Part shown: positions 46,322 through 58,123 of the stretch, piece after piece
Layout: each line of letters opens with the position of its first letter
Numbering within the stretch: position 1 is the stretch's first letter
Source of the DNA: Psoroptes ovis
Lineage: Eukaryota > Arthropoda > Arachnida > Sarcoptiformes > Psoroptidae
Direction: 5' to 3'
DNA: 64,000 bases
Assembly (NCBI GenBank): GCA_002943765.1
Contig: PQWQ01000005.1
Coordinates: 3,845,001 to 3,909,000 of the forward strand
Translations under genes and position numbers: made by a program
The notes under the pieces: model-generated
What the model saw: the letters and a program-made list of their open reading frames with translations, nothing else
The model's database searches: none
Told to the model about the DNA's origin: nothing

Positions 46322-46708
46322 AATTGGAAATTTTCCTCACCAAGAATTACATCAGAGAATTGCTTTTTTTTTCATTGAATAAATCAATTGATCAAATCGA
46401 AAGGATTGAATTCAATACCGAAATGATTTTCCTGCAGAAAAATTCCCTTTCAATTGTTAGATTTAGGCCCCCTTAAAAAATTCAAAAATTACATTGAACT
46501 AAATGCATTTTCATGAATGACAATGATCTCATTCACTCAGTCATTTTATGATCTAAGTGTGCTTTTCATTCATTCATTCATTCAATTCAATCCGATTGAT
46601 CTATGTTAATTATCATTCTAATTATAATAATATCGGTTATCGACCTTAAGAGTTGTATTTGAAAATTATAATTATTTTTAATTTCATTGATCTCAAAGTT
46701 GAATTAAT

Positions 46709-46790
46709 ATTAGGTTGTCCCATAAGTTCTTACTGTTTTTCGAATGAAAAAAAAATTAAAAACGGCAAGAACTTATGGGACAATCCAATA
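46709..46790. mobile_element. MITE type C
   Basis: ATTAGGTTGTCCCATAAGTT left; AACTTATGGGACAATCCAAT right. Last MITE copy in the window; none occur in the remaining 17 kb. Confidence 0.84.
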
Positions 46791-47021
46791 ATTCGTAAAT
46801 CGTAATCATTTCAAATTGATATCATTTGAAACTTTGCTTCGAAGCAATTCAAAGTTTTCAATCGAAATAATGCAAATTCAAATGCAAATTCATACGTTTA
46901 AATCGGGGCCAAAGCAATATTTTTGTATTTTCATTCAATAATTCAATTTCTATCAAACAAAATATATTTGAAATATTTTATAGAAAATGTCTGATGTTTA
47001 TGTTTCTCTTTCAATCATGAT

Positions 47022-47185
47022 TACAGAGTTTCAAGTTTTAATTCGTAATTTTAAAATTAATTTTCATAGTTTTGAAACTTATTTTCATAATTTTACTTTA
47101 TGAAATTGCATTGAAAACTACGAAAATCAACTTGAAAACTATGAAAATTAATTTTAAAACTACGAATTAAAACTTGAAATCCTGT
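47022..47185. repeat. Second palindromic repeat family, copy 4
   Basis: TACAGAGTTTCAAGTTTTAA left; TTAAAACTTGAAATCCTGTA right. Best-preserved termini of the five copies. Confidence 0.8.
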
Positions 47186-47540
47186 ATTGAATTTATTTTT
47201 TTTTTTTGAATTCAATGATATGTTTTTCCAATATTAATAATATTCCAATTGATAATTGATACAAGTTCAAGGATTTATTTTTATTTTCAAATGATAATAA
47301 TAATTATAATAAATCATGTATTTAATTATGCTTTAAATAATGATTTTGATCAGAAAAATCGTTATAATTAATGATTATTATTATATAATTGATTAATTAT
47401 AGCGATAAAAATGATGAAGATAATGACAATGACATTTCACATGGTCGTTGTCCATCAACTGTTCTCGACAACGCTGGAGAATTATTCGAATATTTCTAGA
47501 TCAATTTGATCAAACACTGATTGAATTTCCATTTTTCAAG

Positions 47541-48304
47541 TTACTTTTGTCGACTAATCCATTCGCTAATCTGTCGATATTGATTCATTTGCTCATTCAG
47601 CTGATCCATACGAGTACGTTGTAGTTTACATTCTTGTAATAATTGCCGTATTTGCTGGAAAGACGAATTATTATTTTTCAATTTGAATTCAACAGGGTTA
47701 TTTTCATCTAAAATTTTCAAAATTTCAGCTTGAAATTCCATTTGTTTACTGTAAGCTCCTTCATCATCATCATCTTTAATCGATTGATATTGTTTGATTG
47801 TATCTGTTGAAAGTATTAATTCAAAGTCATTTAATTCCAATAGAATTCAACCTAAGAAATGATTAAAAACCTACCTGAAAGTGTTGATATGATCATTTCA
47901 TTGTTGCTTTCAAACGGTATTCGTTGGGCACAATAATTGAATCGCAATTCATGAGCAAATTTTTCATATCGCTCAGCATTTGCCAATGTTTTTGACAGCA
48001 TAACAAATAATTTCAATTGTTTTTCAAAAGTTTTAACCCTTTCCAAATTTCGATCATTTTCTGCTTTAAGATCGGACAGTTTTTGTAAATTGACCAACAA
48101 TTCTTCTTGTTTTTGTTTCAATTTTGATTTTCGAACATTTATATCATAATATTTATGGATCAAAATGTTTTCATTCATTAATTGATCGATTCGTTCCAAT
48201 TCTTCTCGTTGTTCAGCATTTTGTTTTTGTTTATCGGTTGTTATTGATGATGATGATGATGATGAATGCATACGATATGATAATGTTTGACGTTTGTGAT
48301 TCAT
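47541..48304 (-). CDS. Coiled-coil protein, family not recognised
   Basis: Two exons, 47875..48304 and 47541..47803, with a 71-nt intron that restores frame at Asp (STLS-DTIKQYQ); 230 aa. After a Ser-rich start (SSSSSSSITT), nearly the whole chain is charged heptad-like helix, roughly residues 24-110 and 165-228, rich in Lys, Glu, Gln and Leu. There is no signal peptide, membrane segment or catalytic motif. Size and layout would fit a kinetochore, augmin or centrosomal subunit, but I see no family signature and do not assign one. A nearer AG would give a 23-nt intron and a stop, so it was rejected. Confidence 0.7.
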
Positions 48305-49574
48305 TTTCTTTGGTTGGATGGTGTTGATTGTCCGAAATTAAAATTTAATTAAAAAAGATTCAAATACAAATATTTCAAAACTGAAATGAAAAAAAATAAA
48401 TGAAAACAAACGAACACGCGCCGAAATTAAAAATCAAGTGCTCGAGTGCTGCCATCTTTTGATGTCAATATGTACAATTCTTTATATTCATTTTTTATAA
48501 CCTTGAATTTTCTATTAATTTGTAAACATTGATGATCATATGTGTATTGTTGTTGTATGAAGAAGAAGAAGCGTTTATTTGCAAGCAAATCAACTATTAA
48601 TTGATTGATTACGCATTTTCAATGATAACCATCATCAATGATAATGAAACAAATGAACAAGTAAAATACCACCAAAAATACAAGTTGTACAATCACCAAC
48701 GCAAATGCTTGGTGATTTTTGATTAATCAAATTTTCCAATCAATCAATCTATTTGTGTTTTGTTCATTTCTAATCATCAATTCAATTCGATTAATGAGAT
48801 AAATGATCTAGGCCCTAGATTCTAGGGAATATAATTGTAATCACATGTTTTGTAGTGACATTCACGCAATCAAACTAATGAAATTATCTTGAAACTTTTT
48901 ATGTAAATTGTGATAGTATTTTCCAACTTCTGATTCGCCCCAGCTTGTTACCATCGATACATTTAAATTCATTTTAAATTTTGATTAAATTTAATTGTTA
49001 TCATTCGACATTAATTAATTGATCGATAACTGATAATAATCAAAGGTAAGTTGACTCTTAACAAGCTCAATTTCTCTGCATTTTGGTTGATTGCTCATTT
49101 TGAAATTAATTATCCTGATTTAAATTTAAATTTATTTATGATTTTCGAATATTCTTCTTCGTTTTACATTTGTATTTTGATTTATTCATTGAAATATGCA
49201 GATATCTTCATTATTTTCCCCATATTATTTCTGTTCATTTAAATTAATACAACTGTTGTTGTTTATTTATTTATTTGGTGAGCCAAAAAAATTCATTGTG
49301 TATCTGTTTTTGTTTATTTCTCTGTATTTTTCCAAATATTATTAATTTTAATTTGAAAATTTTGTGTGTTTTGTATTTGTTTGATATTGAATCTATTTAT
49401 ACGTTGTTTTCAAAAGGTAAATCAATCAGAATTCGTTTGAATTTTGAAATTCAAATGATTTAATTCGTTTAATTCATGTCTATGTTTTTCATTATTTCGA
49501 TTAGATAAATAAATAAATCAATCATTTTAAAATGAATTATTTTCGGCCAAAATACTCTATTTAAGCTGTGAAAT
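48305..49574. promoter_or_regulatory. Divergent upstream region of the coiled-coil and 5-phosphatase genes
   Basis: Contains the AGATGGCAGCAC motif (minus strand) near the coiled-coil gene. A donor (CAAAG then GTAAGT at 49046) and an acceptor ending at 49504 suggest a 459-nt 5'-UTR intron for the 5-phosphatase gene. No coding sequence seen. Confidence 0.4.
48446..48457 (-). promoter_or_regulatory. AGATGGCAGCAC promoter-type motif upstream of the coiled-coil gene
   Basis: Identical 12-mer to the one before MMS19, in the same orientation relative to the gene, 141 bp upstream of the ATG. Confidence 0.4.
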
Positions 49575-52072
49575 ATGGATAATAATGGAATAACGACGAC
49601 GACCACCACAAATGAACAAAATTATTTTCAATTAAAAACAAATCGTATTGTTAATTCACCTGCAATAATCAATAATAATAATAATATTGATATCAATAAT
49701 AATATTAATAATCCAGCTCTCAGAAATAATATAAAACAACATAGACGATTTATTAAGAATAATTCGAATTCAAAGAAATTCATTTGGTTATTAATATTAC
49801 TTTCGATTTCATTTATAATTATATTCATAATCTCATCCGTTTATTGTAAATAAATATAGAGATTATAGTTATTTTTTGTTTGGTTTACATTTCCTATTCA
49901 TTTCAAATTTTGTCATTTTTGTCATATTTAATTATCATTGATTGATTAATTAATCGTTTATTTTTATATTTTTTCGAAATTTAGTCGTCGCTTTTTATCC
50001 AAACGCAACTGGTAAATCAATTGATGAAAATAATCTGGAAGATATGGCGGCTTGTACCAAGAATTTAAAATTTGAAAATGAAAACAATGCAATCAGCAAT
50101 CAGCTTGAACAAGAATTAGAGCAGAGTGGTAAATATTTAAGCATATATTTTATGACATGGAATGTTGGATCAGTGGAACCACGTGGTTTTTTCGATCAAT
50201 TATTCGCAACTAAACATCGATTATATGATTCTTATTGTATTGTACTGGAAGAATTACCAATGAAATCATTGTTTTGGATCGATGAATGGCGTTCCGAATT
50301 GGAACATTTTTTCCAACAAATCGATTATGTATTATTACGTAAAGAATCATCAATTTTAACCGGGTTATTCTTTTTTGTTCGTCGTAATCATTTGAATCGT
50401 TATTCATCACTTAAAACACAACCAGTCACCATACAAAGTGATCGGGCATTCGCTTTCAAAGGTGCTGCTGGTTTACGTTTTGTTTACAATAAAATACAAA
50501 TTGCCGTCATTGGTGCCCATTTAACACCTCATGATGAAAATTATGATAAACGAATCAAAGATTTGCGCACAATTATGTCTGAAATTTCATTTGATAATGC
50601 AAGTGATACTGTTTACAATCAAGAGTATGTATTTTATTAATTAATGTTTTGATTATTAATCAATTTTTTCCAAAATTTCTATTTTCTATAGCCTTACATT
50701 TATATTTGGTGATCTCAATTTTCGCCTTAATCATATGAATAAATCGAATGAAGAATATAATGAACATGAAGAATTTCTATCGATAACCGAATTTATTCGT
50801 GAAAATCAAAATAACCTCGAAAATCCAGATCGTTTCGAACCATTATTAATTTATGATCAAGTACGTCAAGCATTACGTAAAGGTGAAGCTATTAAAGATT
50901 ATGTTGAATCTCCAATACATTTTCCACCAACATTTAAATTTGTTGTTGGTACATGTGATCTGTATGATGATAAACGTCGGCCAGCATGGACTGATCGTAT
51001 TTTATGGCGTAATTTATTAAAAATGCAAAGTGTTTGGCATAAAATTGATCCATCGAGAATCGAAAAAATTGAACTGACTGGAATGTATTATGATTCATTG
51101 CCGCAATACACAACTAGTGATCATAAACCAGTACGACAAGTAGTTTGGATACCAATTTATGAAATGAAACGTCTCAAACAAGATATGGCAAGACAACGAA
51201 GAATACGTCGAAATTCATTGCCAATATATGCTGCAAAGCTGGGTATTGATGGCAGCCATAAACAGAGAATCGGTCGTAATCTTCGTTCAGATCAAGAAGA
51301 TTCACCTATAGCCTCATCGAATAATGAATTATCTAATATAAATATCGATGATGATGCATTAATACCTGATAAAAATTCAATTTGGTTAAATGTCGATCAT
51401 CCGAAAATATTCACTCCAAGTTATCGAATTGAATTTTTTCATATACCCGATTGGAATGTGACGAAGAAATTTTATGCAAATTTTCGTATATTAAGCAATA
51501 ATGACCTGGATGATGAGGAGGAACGAAATCGACCAGTATCAATACATGATCCACGTGTTAAACGTTTTCTATCCGAATGGGATTGGATTGGTCTGTTTCC
51601 GGAAAAATTCAAGTCTCTGAATGATTTTCTTACGTATTCATATCCGAAATTCGGTGCGGTATGGCCTACTGAACAAGCTGAAGAAGCATTATCAATGCTT
51701 GACATCAGTGATGGTCATGATTCATTGAGCGATGCTGCAATCATAGACAATCACCAAAATTCACGTGGTGATCAACGAGGTAAATCTAGTAGTCCATCAT
51801 CATCATCATCATCATCTTCAAGTTCTACATCAACTTCTACGAGTTCAACATCAACTTCAACAAGTTCCGATGATGATAATCATCATCACCATTTACCATC
51901 ACCATCAAATCCAATAACTGATGAAGTATTTTCAGTTTATTTCGATGAAAATACACCAATTTTGGCTGGTCGTTATGTGTTGATATATGTTAGACGTAAT
52001 GATGATGTTATTGGCATTTCAGAACCATTTGTCATCGAGAGGAATTTGGATTTTTCAAGTGATTTTGAATGA
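49575..52072 (+). CDS. Inositol polyphosphate 5-phosphatase with SKICH domain (INPP5K/INPP5J type)
   Basis: Removes the 5-phosphate from phosphoinositides and inositol phosphates. Exons 49575..49845, 49985..50624 and 50692..52072 give 763 aa. Catalytic motifs in order are MTWNVGS (about 148), VLEELP (metal Glu), GAHL, FGDLNFRLN (about 310), RPAWTDRILW (about 400) and TTSDHKPV (about 444). The C-terminal SKICH/C2-like part (about 547-757) has DWIGLFPEKF and YVLIYVRRNDDVIGISEPF, split by a Ser-rich insert. The order catalytic domain then SKICH fits INPP5K/INPP5J. Exon 1 is unusual: a poly-Asn N-terminus, a basic patch and a roughly 20-residue hydrophobic helix (about 69-90) followed by an NAT sequon. 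If translation instead began at 50044 (MAACTKN) the protein would be soluble. Confidence 0.92.
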
Positions 52073-52568
52073 TTGTTATTCAAAGTGAATAGGGTTTCGA
52101 CCTAGTTTTATTAACTCATATATATTGACCAAAATTTCGAATTTAATTAAAATTTTCTCCATCTTATTGCCTTCAAATTAATCATTTCGATATTGTGACA
52201 CTCTTATTGCAATTTATGATAATCATTCTATTTTTATTATTGTTGTTATGTAATTTTTTTTGAATTTATTTTGAATTTAAAAATTAATTTAATATTGTTT
52301 CATATCTCTTTAATTTTTTTTCAAAATTTGAAAAAATTTCGTCCTAGTGTTTATGAACGGGACCTTTTTTTTCGATGGCATAAAAAAAACAGTTTCGGTT
52401 TGAGCGCCTCTCCATGCTTTCATATGTTTGACCCATAATTTGATTTTGATTGGAAGTTTTAATTTAATTGTTTCAATTGTCATTTGTTGACAGTCCATGA
52501 TAACTCATCGTGACAACAACGATGTTTTGAAATTTGATCTATTCTGGTCCTAAAGAAACAAAGACATC
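52073..52568. other. Intergenic, 5-phosphatase 3' flank and PHF20-like promoter
   Basis: 496 bp of AT-rich sequence between tandem genes. GC content rises slightly near 52390-52430. No coding sequence or repeat recognised. Confidence 0.45.
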
Positions 52569-55500
52569 ATGGCCGATCATCATTCATTAGATGAAAATTC
52601 AAAAAACGATTCAGCCTCTACAACATCGCCAGCTGTAGCGACATTGGCACAGCGTCGTCAACGGCGATCAACATCATCAAGTCAACAACAACAACAGCAG
52701 CAACAATCGACGACAACAATCGCAACAAGAAAATCCAGTACTGACCCTTCAAAATCGTCCAAAAAACCCGATGATCATGATAATTTAAATAAAAAATCAG
52801 ATGACCAACCATCGACCGTTAATTTATCTGAACAATTAAAACAAAAAAATTGTCGATGGTCATTGTCAGATTCATTGGAAGCATGTGACATACAAGGAAA
52901 TTGGTATCCAGCCAAAATTGTTGAAATCAAAGATGATAAAGTTAAAATACATTTTTTACGTTGGAAGTAAGTACAGCAATTTTGATTCAATTTGCAATTG
53001 AAAATGTCTCACAGGCTGCATTGCACAGCAATCATTTGCAATTCACGATTTAAATAGGTTTTAATTTTCCATATGCAATGCCGCATCAAATTTCGCAATC
53101 TCTCCGCTAAAATCATATCGATATTTTCGTCCATTTAATTTTTTTCTCGTTTTTTCTTTTTTAAAAATAGAAAACGTTATGATCAATGGTTCAATATGGA
53201 TACGGATCTGATACGTCCACGAGGTGATGGACAAAAAATTTCGGATAACATCAATAATAATTCTGATTTATCAAATGATCAAATGCCAGAATCATCATCG
53301 TCAGTGGATACATCGTCGAAAACTTCGTGTAAATTCGAATTGAATGAAGAAATTCTAGCAAGATGGAGTGATCAAAAATATTATCCGGCAAAAATCCTTA
53401 AATTCTATAGCAAAGGACAATACTGTCTGGTACTATTCTATGATAATTATCGTAAAAAAGTTAAAGTTAGTTCATTGTTGAAAATGCCTGAAAATTATCA
53501 AGGTGAACAAATGCCGCCACCATTGTCAACATTGCCATCAATCGATCACCGATCATCGCAACAAGAATCATCACTGTTATCCTCTACGGCAGCATCAGCA
53601 TCACCGATAAATATTCTTGATGCTCAATCATCATCATCCATTGAATTGGCACAAAAAAATCGTTGTAATTCATTCGTTTGTGATATATGTCAAAAAGGTT
53701 TTCGTAAAGAAAGTTTATTGTTGCAGCATAAGAAACATTTTCATAAAACTGAATTAGATGATGTACCATCATTGGTACCACCACAATTACGTGTTCATAA
53801 ATCCAGTCGAAATCATGAAAAACAGCTGAAATCAAATGAATCGTCGGGTGGTGGTGATATCAAAATCAAGACTGAACACCAAGAAGGAACCAGTGATCAA
53901 GATGCGGCCAAAATTGCGCCACTTCATGAATCATCGAAACGTAAAAATGATCAATCAACAATGTCACCATCATCTAATAATATCAACAGTGATAATTTAT
54001 TATCATGTAAAAAAATTAAATCAGAACAAACAGATCATGATTCAACAGATACATGCAGTGAAACTCAACCATTGAAACCAACGACAGAGCTTAAAAAATC
54101 AATGAAATCACTATCGGTCGTAATACCAGTGTGGTCTTCACGACGGCCAACAAAGCCAAATACAGTGCTGCCATTCAAAGATGCTAAACAAGAAGCTGAA
54201 GAACATGAAAATGATAATATTGAAGAATTTGTTAAATGTATATGTCCTTTAGAAGAAGAAAGTGGCCTCATGGTACAATGTGAACTGTGTCTTGCATGGC
54301 AACATGGTTCTTGTGCCGGTTTTCACAGCGAAAATGATGTTCCTCCCAGTGGCTATGTAAGTTTTGGTTAGATTTATGCTTTAATTTTAATTGAAATATT
54401 TGATTCATTTTCGAATAGTTTTGTCAATTTTGTCGACAAGCACCGAAAAGTGTACGAACACAGCGGAATTCATATCAATTAAATCATTGGTTAAAGAATG
54501 GACAGCCACCTCAATTTTCACCATCAATGTTTGGTGTGCCGAATGAATCACGTAATAATAATAATCAGCTGATGAATAAATTCATCAGCGATCCGATGAT
54601 GAAATTTATTGAAGGACAACATCAACAATCATCTAATGAAAGTTTGTATCCATTAATTATTCTTCAAGACTTATTGATTTTGATTTAATCTTTGTTTCAA
54701 CCCAAAAGGTAAAACATATACTCTACATGATTTAACATTGAACCAGTCAACAGCCTCAGCACAGCATAATAACAATAATGATAATTTCATCAATGAACAT
54801 TCACATCATATATTATCATCTTCGAATACAACAACCGTAACAGCAGCAAATGCAATGATAAAAAATGAAAATTATTTCAATGATTCAAATTATATGTACA
54901 ATAATAATAATACGAATACAAATATTGATGACAATGATGGTAGTGGATATTATCATTTCCACCATCATCATCATCGGCATATGGATTCAGATCCTGAAGA
55001 TAATGATGATGATATCGATGATTTGCATTATATGCGCATAACGAATCAATTATCCTCGGCCTTATATGATTGTATGGTCAATTTACATTCATTGAATTAT
55101 CGTATAAAAGAACAACAGTGAGTGATTTGTATTTTGATTAATTAATTCTTTTTTTAATTCATATTGGTTTGAATTTCGTAAATTAGAGAAACACTAAATG
55201 ATAAAGAAATCCTTGAAATCGAACAGAAACAACAAGAACTGTTGCTGAACATGGATTCGATTCAACAGAAATTGGATAAAATCGAAAAAGATATCGAACA
55301 AAAAGATCAATATGCAATACACACCTCTTCATCTACGTTATCGGCAACATCGCCGGAAAATTTCGGCATACAATCAGATTGTGGTATCGTAATGCCTGGA
55401 TTGATTCAGTCATCAGCATCAGTGACACCGGTAAAATCGAATTTATTTGGATTATCAAATAGTGGTAATAATTTTGGCGAAATTACTGATCAATCAGTCA

Positions 55501-55772
55501 TATCTGAAAATGCCAACAATCAAGATCAATCATCGAATTCACAGCAGCCACCGATAGCTCGATTAGTATTGACAACAACAGGCAATGACAATAATAATTC
55601 AGCAACATTATCTAATCAAAATGATCAGCACCGTCTTCATCATCATACATCAATGGCGCATGATTTTTTACCTGTTAATTTGACCGATAGTGAAATGAAA
55701 TTAGAATTAGCATGTCATTATCGTGACTTGCAGATTGCACGAGAAATTGTTTTATTATCTGGTAGTAAATAA
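52569..55772 (+). CDS. PHF20: PHF20 / MBD-R2-like chromatin reader (Tudor x2, C2H2, PHD)
   Basis: Nuclear histone-reader family; human PHF20 and fly MBD-R2 belong to the NSL (MOF) acetyltransferase complex. Exons 52569..52966, 53171..54356, 54419..54641, 54709..55117 and 55187..55772 join to 933 aa. Domains in order are: Tudor/MBT-like 1 (about 105-150) with LEACDIQGNWYPAKIVEI and RWKKRYDQWFNMD; Tudor 2 (about 187-235) with ELNEEILARWSDQKYYPAKI; C2H2 finger (about 302-326) FVCDICQKGF...HKKHFH; and PHD finger (about 489-535) beginning CICPLEEESGLMVQCELC, with the exon 2/3 junction at GY/FCQFC. There is a C-terminal coiled coil (about 740-765). Long Ser/Asn/His-rich linkers separate the domains. 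Poly(A) signal at 55835. Confidence 0.92.
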
Positions 55773-55834
55773 TTACGAAATCGACAAATATATACAAATA
55801 TTTGATATATTAGATGCTCTAAATTGATAGATTA

Positions 55835-55840
55835 AATAAA
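55835..55840 (+). terminator. Poly(A) signal AATAAA, PHF20-like gene
   Basis: AATAAA 62 bp after the stop, about 90 bp before the minisatellite. Confidence 0.6.
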
Positions 55841-55924
55841 TATTGATTTATATATTTTTTACACAATGTTTACAATTAAATGACACAATTTTTGAAACCC
55901 ATAAACAATTTTTCTATTTTCAAT

Positions 55925-57618
55925 TTTTTCGATTTTTCAGAAAATTTCCACGTACTATAGCCTTAGATTTTTTCATAATTTTCGAAAATTTCCACGTACT
56001 ATAGCCTTAGATTTTTTCATAATTTTCGAAAATTTCCACGTACTATTGCCTTAGATTTTTTCGATTTTTCAGAAAATTTCCAAAGGCAATAGTCTTAGAT
56101 TTTTTCGATTTTTCAGAAAATTTCCACGTACTATAGCCTTAGATTTTTTCGATTTTTCAGAAAATTTCCAAAGACTATTGCCTTAGATTTTTTCGATTTT
56201 TCAGAAAATTTCCAAAGGCAATAGTCTTAGATTTTTTCGATTTTTCAGAAAATTTCCAAAGGCAATAGTCTTAGATTTTTTCGATTTTTCAGAAAATTTC
56301 CACGTACTATAGCCTTAGATTTTTTCGATTTTTCAGAAAATTTCCAAAGACTATTGCCTTAGATTTTTTCGATTTTTCAGAAAATTTCCAAAGACTATTG
56401 CCTTAGATTTTTTGATTTCTCAGAAAATTTCCACGTACTATAGCCTTAGATTTTTTCGAAATTTTGAAAAATTTTGATGATGGATAGCCTTAGATTTTTT
56501 CGGAATTTTCAAAAATTTCCACGTACTATAACCTTAGATTTTTTCGATTTTTTCAAAAATTTTGACGATGGATAGCCTTAGATTTTTTCGATTTTTCAGA
56601 AAATTTCCAAAGACTATAGCCTTAGATTTTTTCGATTTTTCAGAAAATTTCCAAAGACTATTGCCTTAGATTTTTTCGATTTTTCAGAAAATTTCCAAAG
56701 GCAATAGTCTTAGATTTTTTCGATTTTTCAGAAAATTTCCACGTACTATAGCCTTAGATTTTTTCGATTTTTTGAAAAATTTTGACGATGGATAGCCTTA
56801 GACTTTTTCGGAATTTTCAAAAATTTCCACGTACTATAACCTTAGATTTTTTCGATTTTTTGAAAAATTTTGACGATGGATAGCCTTAGATTTTTTCGAT
56901 TTTTTCAAAAATTTTGACGATGGATAGCCTTAGATTTTTTCGAAATTTCCAAAAATTTTAACGATGGATAGTCTTAGAATTTTCGATTTTTTCAAAAATT
57001 TTGACGATGGATAGCCTTAGATTTTTTCGATTTTTTCAAAAATTTTGACGATGGATAGCCTTAGATTTTTTCGATTTTTCAGAAAATTTCCAAAGGCAAT
57101 AGTCTTAGATTTTTTCGATTTTTCAGAAAATTTCCAAAGGCAATAGTCTTAGATTTTTTCGATTTTTTCAAAAATTTTGACGATGGATAGTCTTAGATTT
57201 TTTCGATTTTTCAGAAAATTTCCACGTACTATAGCCTTAGATTTTTTCGATTTTTTCAAAAATTTTGACGATGGATAGCCTTAGATTTTTTCGATTTTTT
57301 GAAAAATTTTGACGATGGATAGCCTTAGATTTTTTCGATTTTTTCAAAAATTTTGACGATGGATAGCCTTAGATTTTTTCGATTTTTTCGAAAATTTTGA
57401 CGATGGATAGCCTTAGATTTTTTCGAAATTTCCAAAAATTTTAACGATGGATAGTCTTAGAATTTTCGATTTTTTCAAAAATTTTGACGATGGATAGCCT
57501 TAGATTTTTTCGATTTTTTCAAAAATTTTGACGATGGATAGCCTTAGATTTTTTCGATTTTTCAGAAAATTTCCAAAGACTATTGCCTTAGATTTTTTCG
57601 ATTTTTCAGAAAATTTTC
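55925..57618. repeat. Minisatellite of about 38 units of ~44 bp with interchangeable cores
   Basis: The units share the frame CCTTAGATTTTTTCGATTTT plus (C)AGAAAATTTCC or CAAAAATTTT, and differ in a 13-14 bp core. Core classes are ACGTACTATAGCC, AAAGACTATTGCC, AAAGGCAATAGTC and GACGATGGATAGCC. The second and third carry ACTATTGC and its exact reverse complement GCAATAGT between AAAG and CTTAG. GACGATGG cores dominate the right half; the others dominate the left. No open frame runs through it. It is not a CRISPR array: unit lengths, the eukaryotic context and recurring cores all argue against that. Confidence 0.93.
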
Positions 57619-58123
57619 AGAAGATTCAAAAAATCGAAAAAATATAGGACTGTCCATCAGATTTGATAGAATACACATATAAAAATGCAATGAAAAAAAT
57701 TTGTACAACGTGGCCAAAAAAAAAAAAATATGTGATAATTAATTTAAATGTGATTATCGATCATCAATCCATTTATTTATTTTTATATATTTAGATTATA
57801 TGGAACATCATCATTTCTTTTCACTTTTTAATTTTGTACGGAAATTGGATTTGTTTCCATCATCAGAGATTCATTATTATGTAATTACATTTTGAATATC
57901 AATAAAAATTATTTTTGGAAACAATGCAATTTAAAATAATAGAATTTCCTGCCCAAAAAAAAAAAAAATTACAGCCATTCATTATTATTATTATTAAAAT
58001 TGAAATTTTGAAAATCATTTCATCAATACCCATTTGTTGTTTTATTTGGGTGTAGGCGTTTTGTATTTTTTCATTAAATCATTATTAAGGCAATTTTTTT
58101 TTCTTTGGGTAATAATTAAATTA

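Larger units (their letters stand above)
45227..47540. other. Intergenic, repeat-bearing
   Basis: Upstream flank of the GPCR gene and downstream flank of the coiled-coil gene. Contains two MITEs and two copies of the second palindromic family; otherwise AT-rich with no supportable coding sequence. Confidence 0.55.

Noticed and set aside
47852..47874. 23-nt intron in the coiled-coil gene using the nearest AG
   Set aside because: Too short to splice and followed at once by a stop; the 71-nt alternative restores the frame.
55925..57618. CRISPR array
   Set aside because: The genome is eukaryotic, the variable cores fall into a few recurring classes rather than unique spacers, and there are no cas genes.
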